From: Pseudomonas sp. L5B5
GTDB taxonomy: Bacteria; Pseudomonadota; Gammaproteobacteria; Pseudomonadales; Pseudomonadaceae
Assembly (NCBI RefSeq): GCF_020520285.1
Contig: NZ_CP084742.1
Coordinates: 3,596,001 to 3,660,000, forward strand
Length of the DNA: 64,000 nt
Direction: 5' to 3'
Shown here: positions 16,603 through 24,079 of the stretch, piece after piece
How positions within the stretch are numbered: position 1 is the first letter of the stretch
How the letters are laid out: each line of letters opens with the position of its first letter
Notes under the pieces: model-generated
What the model saw: only the letters and a program-made list of their open reading frames with translations
What the model was told of the DNA's origin: nothing
Database searches by the model: none
Position numbers and translations under genes: made by a program

Positions 16603-17408
16603 CAGAGCGCATCTCCGTACCGTTGCTTGCGAGCGTAGAGTTTGTCGGCCTTGCCCTCGAGCCAGGACAGCAGCGCGGCTTCCTCGGCAAGGATTTGCCG
16701 CAGCGGTTGCTGGAAGTACCCCTTGAGGAAACGCAGCTTGTCGCGATGCGTCAGGCCGATGTCCAGGGCAGAAAAGTACAGGGCCGCCAGATCCTTGTTG
16801 CGCCAGCGCAAGGTGATCTTCGGCCGGGTCTGGGCGCGATGCAGGTCGATCAGCGACAGCTTGAGCCCCTCGGGCGTGATCGGCCGGTCGGTGTGCAACA
16901 GGAAATGGCAGATGTAGCAGTCGCGGTGATTGACCCCGGCGCGGTGCATGGTGCCGGTCATGCGCGCCACTTCGGCGATCAGCGCACGCTTGAGCGCAGG
17001 CTCGGGCGGCTGCTTGACCCAATCGATGCTGAAGTCTTCCAGGCTGATGGTCGGCGCCAGCTCTTCGGTGACGATGAACGAATGCTGGTTCGCCGGATTG
17101 GCGCCACGCTCGCCATAGGCCACGGCAGTCATGGTCGGCACACCGGCCTGGTGCAGGCGCTCAAGGGCCTGCCACTCCTGGCCGGCACCCAGTACCGGCA
17201 GCTTGGCGGTGACCAGGTTCTTGGCGATCTCGCCCCAGCCGATACCACGATGGATCTTCACGAAATACCCGCGGCCGTCGACTTCCGTACGCAAGGTACG
17301 GCGCGCTTCCAGCTCGCGATAGACCTGGCCCTCGAGCTCTTCGACGGCAGTGAACGGGTCACGTCCGGCCCAGAGGCTCTTGAAGGGTTCGGCAAGCATC
17401 AACTTCAT
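16602..17408 (-). CDS. waaP: WaaP (RfaP) LPS heptose I kinase
   Basis: WaaP phosphorylates heptose I of the inner core, essential in P. aeruginosa and important for outer-membrane integrity. The 268-residue length is right for the family. The catalytic loop GVNHRDCYICHFLLH near residue 160 is the WaaP signature, with the metal-binding LSLIDLHRAQ following and a Lys in GRGYFVKIHRG near residue 50. The gene is coupled to waaG (ATGA overlap) and to wapP. Confidence 0.96.
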   Translation of the reverse strand: MKLMLAEPFKSLWAGRDPFTAVEELEGQVYRELEARRTLRTEVDGRGYFVKIHRGIGWGEIAKNLVTAKLPVLGAGQEWQALERLHQAGVPTMTAVAYGERGANPANQHSFIVTEELAPTISLEDFSIDWVKQPPEPALKRALIAEVARMTGTMHRAGVNHRDCYICHFLLHTDRPITPEGLKLSLIDLHRAQTRPKITLRWRNKDLAALYFSALDIGLTHRDKLRFLKGYFQQPLRQILAEEAALLSWLEGKADKLYARKQRYGDAL

Positions 17409-18529
17409 CGGTGTTGCTCCGCCAGAATCACATCCGCAGCGTGCTGCGGCATGCTGTAGAGGTCGGCCGTCTCGGCGAACGCCAGGCCATTACGGCTCCA
17501 GGTCGCGCGTGCAGCATCGTCGGTCAACATGGTGGTGAGGTATTGATTGAGCTGCGCCTGCTCCAGTGGCTCGTCCAGCACCAGGCCGCTCTGGGCCTCG
17601 GCAATGTAATGGGCATAACCGCAGACCGCACTCACCAGCACCGGCAGCCCGGCCACCAGGGCCTCCAGCAGTACGGTGCCGGTATTTTCGTTGTAGGCCG
17701 GGTGGATCAACAGGTCGGCCCCCAGCAGGAAGCGCGGGATATCGCTGCGACCCTTCATGAACTGCACCTGGTCGCCCAGGCCCAGCGCGGCGCTCTGCAC
17801 CTGGAATACCTTGGGGTCGTCCTGGCCGATTACAAACAGCCGGGTGCGTTTTTTCAGTGCGGATGGCAGTGCCGCCAGGGCCTTGAGGCTGCGATCCACG
17901 CCCTTGGTCTTGAACCCGGAGCCGATCTGCACCAGCAGCAAGTCGTCGTCCTTGAGGTTGAACTCGCGACGGAAATCCGCCCGGATCTCGGCCGCATTGG
18001 CCGGCGCCCGCCGGTCCTGGGCAATCCCCGGCGGCAACAAATGGAAGCGCTCCAGCGGAGTGTCGTAGTGCTTGATGAACAGCGGCTGCTGGACCTCGGA
18101 GATCATCAGGATCTCGGTCTTGGCCTCCTTGGCGAACACGGCCCGTTCGTACTCGGCGAAGTGCCGGTAGCGGCCCCAGCGACGGTACAGGGAGTGCCGC
18201 AGGTTCTGCGCCTTGTCCTCGAAACATCCATCGGCGGCGTAGTAGACGTCCAGCCCCGGCATCTTGTTGAAACCCACCAGCCGGTCCACCGGGCGCTTGG
18301 CCAGGTCGGCCTCCATCCAGGCGCTGAGCTTTTCATTGCGCCGATGGTTGAACAGCGCCTTGACCGGCGCCACCAGCACCTCGAAACCCGGGGGGACTTC
18401 ACCCTCCCAGATCAGCGTGTAGACACGAATCTGGTGGCCACGGCGCTGGCACTCCAGGGCAATGCGCATGAAGTCGCGCTGCAAGCCACCGAAGGGGAAA
18501 TACTTATAAAGGACAAAAGCCAATTGCAT
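17405..18529 (-). CDS. waaG: WaaG (RfaG) LPS core glycosyltransferase (GT4)
   Basis: WaaG adds the first outer-core hexose to heptose II at the cytoplasmic face of the inner membrane. The 374-residue protein starts MQLAFVLYKYFPFGGLQRD, the typical WaaG opening. It has the GT4 donor domain with VQIGSGFKTKGVDR and the E-x7-E region YNENTGTVLLEALVAGLPVL. It overlaps waaC by one base (TGATG) and waaP by four. In P. aeruginosa the same step attaches galactosamine; which sugar applies here cannot be read from the sequence. Confidence 0.95.
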   Translation of the reverse strand: MQLAFVLYKYFPFGGLQRDFMRIALECQRRGHQIRVYTLIWEGEVPPGFEVLVAPVKALFNHRRNEKLSAWMEADLAKRPVDRLVGFNKMPGLDVYYAADGCFEDKAQNLRHSLYRRWGRYRHFAEYERAVFAKEAKTEILMISEVQQPLFIKHYDTPLERFHLLPPGIAQDRRAPANAAEIRADFRREFNLKDDDLLLVQIGSGFKTKGVDRSLKALAALPSALKKRTRLFVIGQDDPKVFQVQSAALGLGDQVQFMKGRSDIPRFLLGADLLIHPAYNENTGTVLLEALVAGLPVLVSAVCGYAHYIAEAQSGLVLDEPLEQAQLNQYLTTMLTDDAARATWSRNGLAFAETADLYSMPQHAADVILAEQHR

Positions 18530-19590
18530 CAGCGCGGCTCCTCAGCCAGTAACAAGGTGCTCAGTCGGCTGGCGACACGCTCGGGATTCAGGCGAGTGAA
18601 GCACAGCGGCCACTCGCGCTTGAGGTCGAACCGCTGCCGATCCACGGCAGTCGGCTGGTAGGTGCATTGTTTCTGCAGGCACGGGGCACAGGGGAAGTCG
18701 CTCCCCAGGTGGATCTGCACCCGGCCATAAGCGCCGGTCAGCCCCGGATTGGTCGGGCCGAACAACGAGATGGTCGGCACATCCAGGGCGGCGGCCAGGT
18801 GCCCCAGCCCGGTATCCACGGCCACGCAGGCCTGGGCATCAGCCAGGACCCGGGCAACGCCGGCCAGGTTCAGCCTGGGCAGCACCGTGGCATTCCTCAG
18901 GCCGCTGGCGATGCGCTCGGCCCGGGCCTTCTCGGCAGCATTGCCCCAGGGCAACTTGACCTCGACCCCCAGCATGCCCATGCGTTCGGTCAGCTCGCGC
19001 CAGTAGGCCTCGGGCCAGTGCTTGGTGTCCCAGGTGGTGCCGTGCAGAAACAGCACGAAAGGGTTCTTGCGCGGCAGTTCCACCAGCTTCTCGACATTCA
19101 GGCCGTAGTCGCCCAGCCCCTGGGGCAGGTCATAGCCCAGGGCCACGGCGAACAGCTGGCGCACCCGCTCCACGGCGTGCTGCCCACGGGCCACCGCCAG
19201 GCGCCGGGTGTAGAAACGCGAGGCCATGGGCTCGCGGGCCGAGTGCTTGTCCAGCCCCGCCACCGGGGCACGCACATAGCGGGTCAGCCAGGCACTCTTG
19301 AGCAGGCCCTGGGCATCGATCACCAGGTCGTACTTGGTCGAACGCACGTTCTGCTTGAAGCGGCGCCACTCGCCGCTCTTGAAGGTTTGCCAGATGTTCT
19401 TGCGCCAGCGACGGATCGCCACCGGGATCACCTTGCCCACCGCCGGGTGCCAGGTGGGAATCTCGGCGAACCCCTCCTCCACCACCCAGTCAAACTTGAT
19501 TCCCGGGATCGCCCGCATCGCATCGGTCAGCGCCGGCAATGCATGGATCACGTCACCCAGGGAGGACGTCTTGATCAACAGTACCCGCAA
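18529..19590 (-). CDS. waaC: WaaC (RfaC) LPS heptosyltransferase I
   Basis: WaaC adds the first L-glycero-D-manno-heptose to Kdo2-lipid A using ADP-heptose from HldE. The 353-residue GT9 enzyme starts MRVLLIKTSSLGDVIHALPAL, with the conserved acidic residue after SSLG, and has FLHGTTWDTKHWPE and VDTGLGHLAAALDVPTISLFGPTNPGLTG. It begins 2 nt after the waaF stop and overlaps waaG. It is distinguished from WaaF by the TSSLGD opening and the KHWP segment. Confidence 0.96.
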   Translation of the reverse strand: MRVLLIKTSSLGDVIHALPALTDAMRAIPGIKFDWVVEEGFAEIPTWHPAVGKVIPVAIRRWRKNIWQTFKSGEWRRFKQNVRSTKYDLVIDAQGLLKSAWLTRYVRAPVAGLDKHSAREPMASRFYTRRLAVARGQHAVERVRQLFAVALGYDLPQGLGDYGLNVEKLVELPRKNPFVLFLHGTTWDTKHWPEAYWRELTERMGMLGVEVKLPWGNAAEKARAERIASGLRNATVLPRLNLAGVARVLADAQACVAVDTGLGHLAAALDVPTISLFGPTNPGLTGAYGRVQIHLGSDFPCAPCLQKQCTYQPTAVDRQRFDLKREWPLCFTRLNPERVASRLSTLLLAEEPR

Positions 19591-19591
19591 C

Positions 19592-20626
19592 TTATTGGAC
19601 CTCGACCACGGAGCCCTGCAACCGCTGCAGGGCCTCGTTCACCGACTGCGGCATCAACTGGCGCAGGCAGTTGTAATGGCCGAAGCGGCAGGTGCGGTCA
19701 AAGCACGGACTGCACTCGATCCCCAGGCGCACCACCTCCACCTGGTCGGCCAGGGGCGGGGTGAAGCCCGGCGAGGTGGAGCCGTACACCGCTACCAGCG
19801 GGCGATTCAGCGCGGCGGCCACGTGCATCAGTCCGGAATCATTGGACACCACGCCATGGGCACAGGACAGCAGGTCGATGGCCTCGGCCAGTGAGGTCTC
19901 GCCACTGAGGTTGACCGATTCTTCACGCAACCCGGGGATCAGCCGGCCGCGGATCTCCTCACCCACGCCATGGTCGTTCTTCGAACCGAACAGCCAGACC
20001 TGCCAGCCTTCGCGGATCTTGGCCTCCGCTACCTGGGCGTAGTGCTCGGAGGGCCAGCGCTTGGCCTCGCCGAACTCCGCCCCGGGGCACAGCGCCAGGA
20101 CCGGGCGATCCAGGGTCAGGTCGAACTTGGCCAGGGCCGCCTCGCGACTTTGCGGGTCGATCTGCAGGTTCGGCCGGGGATAAGGCTGCGGCAACTCGGC
20201 GCCCGGTTCATAGGCCAGGGCCATGAAACGCTCGATCATCAGCGGATAGCGTTCTTTATCAAGCTTGCGCACGTCGTTGAGCAGGCCGTAGCGGAACTCG
20301 CCACGCCAGCCGGTGCGCTTGGGGATGCCGGCAAAGAACGGCACCAGCGCCGACTTCAGCGAGTTGGGCAGCAGGATGGCTTGATCGTATTGGCCGGCCA
20401 GGGACTTGCCAATGCCACGGCGGGTTGCCAGCTCCAGGGCGCCATGTCCCAGAGGAAAGCTCAAGGCCCGACGCACCTGGGGCATGCGTTCGAGAATCGG
20501 GCGACTCCACTCGGGGGCCAGCACGTCGATCTCGCATTGTGGATGACGCTGCTTCAGGCACTCGAAGAGTGTCTGCGCCATCACCATGTCACCGACCCAA
20601 CTGGGCCCAACGATCAGAATATTCAT
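19592..20626 (-). CDS. waaF: WaaF (RfaF) LPS heptosyltransferase II
   Basis: WaaF adds heptose II to heptose I. The 344-residue GT9 protein starts MNILIVGPSWVGDMVMAQ. It shows FGSKNDHGVGEEI and SNDSGLMHVAAALNRPLVAVYGSTSPGFTP, both diagnostic of WaaF. I chose ATG 20626, preceded by GGAA. An in-frame start ten codons upstream lies inside a hairpin region and is unlikely. It is the first gene of the waa kinase operon, 133 nt after glnE on the same strand. Confidence 0.96.
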   Translation of the reverse strand: MNILIVGPSWVGDMVMAQTLFECLKQRHPQCEIDVLAPEWSRPILERMPQVRRALSFPLGHGALELATRRGIGKSLAGQYDQAILLPNSLKSALVPFFAGIPKRTGWRGEFRYGLLNDVRKLDKERYPLMIERFMALAYEPGAELPQPYPRPNLQIDPQSREAALAKFDLTLDRPVLALCPGAEFGEAKRWPSEHYAQVAEAKIREGWQVWLFGSKNDHGVGEEIRGRLIPGLREESVNLSGETSLAEAIDLLSCAHGVVSNDSGLMHVAAALNRPLVAVYGSTSPGFTPPLADQVEVVRLGIECSPCFDRTCRFGHYNCLRQLMPQSVNEALQRLQGSVVEVQ

Positions 20627-20645
20627 GTGGTTTCCATAAACGAGC

Positions 20646-20667
20646 CGGGGAGGCATATGCCTCCCCG
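20646..20667 (-). terminator. 22-bp perfect palindrome between glnE and waaF
   Basis: An uninterrupted self-complementary stretch with a CATATG centre (GGGGAGGCAT / ATGCCTCCCC) lies about 95 nt after the glnE stop and 20 nt before the waaF ATG. It can fold into a strong hairpin with a 4-nt loop in the RNA. It lacks a U tract on the minus strand, so it is either a weak terminator/attenuator of glnE read-through or a processing site. Confidence 0.45.
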
Positions 20668-20759
20668 CCTCGAGAATCCAGCACCGCGGCCTTCGCCGTC
20701 GGTTCAGTTTGGGCGAGCCGCAATGCCCGCCGAGTACATGGTGGCCCCTGTCAGGCCGC

Positions 20760-23699
20760 CTAGCTTAGCCCCAGCTCGCGCCAGATCCGCAACACTTCCC
20801 GCCGCTCGGTCACGAATTGATCGCCGGTGATGACTCCAGCCTCATTCTGCAACGCCTGCCGGTGTGCGGCAGAGCGGTAGGCCTTGTAGACCTCGCGCAG
20901 CAGGCTGGCATCGCTCGCCGACATCAGTCCGACGTGCTCCAGGCCTTCCAGGATGCGGATGTTATCGGTATAGCGCAGCAATGACGGATGCTCTTCGGAC
21001 CACGCCAAGGCCGCGTATTGCACCATAAATTCGATATCGACGATACCTCCGGCGTCCTGCTTGAGGTCGAACGGCGCCGTGGCCTCGAAGGCATTGGCTG
21101 CGGTGCCGGCAGCCGTCAGCCGGCTACCCAGGTTGTCGCGCATCTTGGCCCGCATCTCGCTGACCTCCTGCCGCAGCTTGGCCAGGTCACGAGCCCTGCC
21201 CAGCACGGCGGCCCGCACCTTTTCGAAAGCCTGGCCGACATCCTGGCTGCCCACCAGCACCCGAGCCCGCACCAGCGCCTGGTGCTCCCAGGTCCAGGCC
21301 TCATTCTCCTGGTAGCGAGCAAAGGCCCCCAGGGAACTGACCAGCAAGCCCGAGGCACCGGATGGCCGCAGGCGCATGTCGACTTCGTAGAGTTGGCCGG
21401 AGTTGGTCTGGGTGGTCAGCAAATGGATGATGCGTTGCCCGAGCCGGGTGAAGAACTGCGCACCATCGATGGGCTTGGGCCCGTCGGTTTCAGCCTGTGG
21501 ATCACCGTCATGGATGAACACCAGGTCCAGGTCGGAACCATGGCCCAGCTCGATCCCGCCAACCTTGCCATAACCGACAATGATGAAACCCGGATCGCAC
21601 AGGGTGCCATCGGCGCGTAGTGGCGCACCGTGCCGGGCCACGGTCTGGCGCCAGGCCAGGGCCAGCACCTGCTCCAGGATCGCCTCGGCCAGCCAGGTCA
21701 GGTAGTCACTGACCTTCATCAAGGGCAGGCTGCCCGCGATTTCCGAGGCCGCTACCCGCAAGCGGTGAGCCAGCTTGAAGTGACGCAGCGCCTCCATCTG
21801 CTGCTCCAGGTCATCCTCGGGAATCCGCGTCAAGCGCTCGCGCAACTCGGCCGCCAGTTCCGGCGCGAGGGGCGGCTTGAACAACCGCCCTTCATTGAGC
21901 AACTCATCCAGCAACAGCGGGAAACGAGTGATCTGCTCGGCAATCCAGGGGCTGGCCGCGCACAGGGTCAGCAGACGTCGCAAGGCACCGGGATTCTCGG
22001 TCAGCAGCACCAGGTAGGCCGAACGTCGAGCCACGGCTTCGACCAGGGGCAACACCCTCTCCAGCACCAGGTCCGGGCTGGCATGCTCCACCGCCTGGGC
22101 CAAAAGGCGCGGAATGAAGGCGTCCAGACGCTCACGTCCCAGGCGCTGCATGGCCCGCAACTGCGGGCTGCCACGCAGGCCGGCCAGGGCTCGCAACGCC
22201 TTGGGTGCGTCGACGAAACCACCCTCCTGCAACTGGCGGCAGGCGGCCTCCTCATCCTGGGCCTCCTCCCACAGCGGCAGCCATTCGCCTCCCACCACGA
22301 CCTCGCTTTGCGCCCCTTCGTCTTCATCGGGGTCGGCGATCACCTGGCGGAAATGCCATTCCACCCGGGCCCGCCAATGCATCAGCCGCTCGTGAAAGGC
22401 CGCCCAGTCGGCAAACCCCAGCATGAAGGCGATTCGGGCCTGGTCCTGCGGGGTGTCAGGGAGCATCTGGGTCTGGCGATCGGCGATGGCCTGGATCGCG
22501 TGCTCGGTATAACGCAGGAACTCGTAGCCCTCGCGCAACTCGCTGACCACGGCCGGCGGCAGGTAACCCTGACCTTCCAGGGTGCCCAGCACCTTTAATA
22601 GAGGACGCTGCTGCAGGCTCAGGTCGCGACCGCCATGGATCAACTGGAAGGCCTGGGCAATGAACTCCACCTCGCGGATACCGCCCGACCCCAGCTTGAT
22701 GTTGTCGGCCATGCCCTTGCGCCGCACTTCCTGCTGGATCAGCTGCTTCATGGTGCGCAGCGCCTCGATGGCCGAGAAGTCCAGGTAGCGGCGGTAGACG
22801 AAGGGACGCAGCATATCGAGCAATTGGGCACCGGCAGCCTGGTCCCCGGCCACCACCCGGGCCTTGATCATCGCGTAGCGTTCCCAGTCGCGCCCCTGGT
22901 CCTGGTAGTACTGTTCCAGGGCATTGAAGCTCAGGACCAGCGCACCGGAGGAACCGTAGGGTCGCAGGCGCATGTCGACGCGAAACACGAAACCGTCGAC
23001 GGTCATCGGGTCCAGGGCCTTGATCAGGCGCTGCCCCAGGCGGATGAAGAATTCCTGGTTGTCCAGCGGACGCTTGGCCCCGACGGTCTCGCCCCCCTCG
23101 GGGTAGGCGAAGATCAAGTCGATGTCCGACGACAGGTTGAGCTCCACCGCCCCCAGCTTGCCCATGCCCAGGATGACCATCTGTTGCGGCTCGCCACTGC
23201 GATGACCGGTGGGCACGCCGAACTGCTGGCAATGCCGCAGGTACAACCATTGGTAGGCCTGGTCGATGCTGGCGTCGGCCAGGTCGGAAAGGTCCCGGCA
23301 GGTCTGCACCAGGTCCGCCTGGCGCGTCAGGTCGCGCCAGATGATCCGCACCTGCTGCCGCGTACGCTGACGTCGCAGCACTCGTCCCAGCTGGTCTTCG
23401 GTCTCGGCCACCTGCACCGCGGCCGCGATCTGCGCGCACAACTCACCCGGAGCGAAGCCGCGATCCAGTTCACCGGAACGCACCAGCTCCAGCAACATCA
23501 AAGGGTCACGCAGGCTCTGCTCAACGACGAAGTCGCTGGCGGCACCGACCCGGGCGAATTCGGCCCAGCGCTCGGCACTCCAGTCCGTCACCCCGATGTC
23601 CCCCTCCAGGGCTGCTGCCGCACTGCGAAAGGACTGCTCCGCACGGCTGACCAGCGGCAGGAGAATCGCGGGGACTTGGGCAAGCGAGGGCAGGCTCAT
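20760..23699 (-). CDS. glnE: GlnE bifunctional glutamine synthetase adenylyltransferase/deadenylase
   Basis: GlnE attaches and removes AMP on a tyrosine of glutamine synthetase in response to PII and glutamine. The 979-residue protein has two nucleotidyltransferase domains: an N-terminal one with NLSSDIDLIFAYP near residue 180 and a C-terminal one with GHGSDLDLVFIHDGD near residue 720. They are separated by the helical linker, as in E. coli GlnE (946 aa). The start at ATG 23699 faces aceE across 380 bp. It ends 133 nt before waaF. P. aeruginosa carries ilvE in that place, which is missing here. Confidence 0.96.
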   Translation of the reverse strand: MSLPSLAQVPAILLPLVSRAEQSFRSAAAALEGDIGVTDWSAERWAEFARVGAASDFVVEQSLRDPLMLLELVRSGELDRGFAPGELCAQIAAAVQVAETEDQLGRVLRRQRTRQQVRIIWRDLTRQADLVQTCRDLSDLADASIDQAYQWLYLRHCQQFGVPTGHRSGEPQQMVILGMGKLGAVELNLSSDIDLIFAYPEGGETVGAKRPLDNQEFFIRLGQRLIKALDPMTVDGFVFRVDMRLRPYGSSGALVLSFNALEQYYQDQGRDWERYAMIKARVVAGDQAAGAQLLDMLRPFVYRRYLDFSAIEALRTMKQLIQQEVRRKGMADNIKLGSGGIREVEFIAQAFQLIHGGRDLSLQQRPLLKVLGTLEGQGYLPPAVVSELREGYEFLRYTEHAIQAIADRQTQMLPDTPQDQARIAFMLGFADWAAFHERLMHWRARVEWHFRQVIADPDEDEGAQSEVVVGGEWLPLWEEAQDEEAACRQLQEGGFVDAPKALRALAGLRGSPQLRAMQRLGRERLDAFIPRLLAQAVEHASPDLVLERVLPLVEAVARRSAYLVLLTENPGALRRLLTLCAASPWIAEQITRFPLLLDELLNEGRLFKPPLAPELAAELRERLTRIPEDDLEQQMEALRHFKLAHRLRVAASEIAGSLPLMKVSDYLTWLAEAILEQVLALAWRQTVARHGAPLRADGTLCDPGFIIVGYGKVGGIELGHGSDLDLVFIHDGDPQAETDGPKPIDGAQFFTRLGQRIIHLLTTQTNSGQLYEVDMRLRPSGASGLLVSSLGAFARYQENEAWTWEHQALVRARVLVGSQDVGQAFEKVRAAVLGRARDLAKLRQEVSEMRAKMRDNLGSRLTAAGTAANAFEATAPFDLKQDAGGIVDIEFMVQYAALAWSEEHPSLLRYTDNIRILEGLEHVGLMSASDASLLREVYKAYRSAAHRQALQNEAGVITGDQFVTERREVLRIWRELGLS

Positions 23700-23902
23700 G
23701 GGCTATCCTTGATGGGCGTGGAAATGCGAGCTGAGGGAGAGGTGGAGGACAAGCAGCAACGGACTGTCGAACAAAAGTTAGAAATAGCTGTAAATGGAGA
23801 AATTTTAGCAGCGAGCATCAACCCACCATCTATCTGCGTCATTCATTGACCAAGAGTAACGATTATTCTCACAACACAGCAGGAGGCCACGAGCCATTCT
23901 TC

Positions 23903-23917
23903 TGTAGTTTTACTACT
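23903..23917. promoter_or_regulatory. Operator-like dyad 1 upstream of aceE (TGTAGT-TTT-ACTACt)
   Basis: This dyad has an imperfect outer base but matches TGTAGT-N3-ACTACA otherwise. It contains TAGT-N3-ACTA, which fits the TNGTNNNACNA pattern bound by FadR-subfamily GntR regulators, the group to which the pyruvate dehydrogenase repressor PdhR belongs. Its centre is 52 bp from that of dyad 2 (five helical turns). The regulator is not in this window. Confidence 0.6.
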
Positions 23918-23954
23918 CGTCTATACATTCGAAAGGCTGAAACGGCCGATGATT

Positions 23955-23969
23955 TGTAGTAAAACTACA
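23955..23969. promoter_or_regulatory. Operator-like dyad 2 upstream of aceE (TGTAGT-AAA-ACTACA)
   Basis: This is a perfect 6-3-6 dyad about 110 bp before the aceE ATG. Together with dyad 1 it forms a paired site, and the two copies have complementary centres (TTT and AAA). A dimeric GntR/FadR-type repressor answering to pyruvate or a related acid is the natural candidate for aceEF control (inference). Confidence 0.62.
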
Positions 23970-24079
23970 CATCGCTGGAGCAACCGCCAGCAATCCAAGA
24001 ATTCATAATCGTCTGCCCACAAGGCCAGTCGCAAACTCAGGCAACCGATTCTGGAAGCCTTTCCGCCCTGGAGCAAGCC

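Larger units (their letters stand above)
23700..24079. other. Divergent glnE-aceE intergenic region (380 bp)
   Basis: No gene was found here. The region is clearly AT-richer than its flanks. It holds the two operator-like dyads described separately (23903-23917 and 23955-23969). The aceE Shine-Dalgarno (GGAG, about 24070) precedes ATG 24080. Promoters for both directions are expected here, but I cannot assign hexamers with confidence. Confidence 0.7.

Noticed and set aside
15868..17022. 384-residue form of the WapP-type kinase
   Set aside because: The N-terminal 140 residues are the other-frame reading of waaP. The family start MASWNLDP is at 16602.
20690..20760. Short frame reading MYSAGIAARPN after glnE as a leader peptide
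   Set aside because: Eleven codons without ribosome site and without codons tied to any regulatory amino acid. Coincidental.
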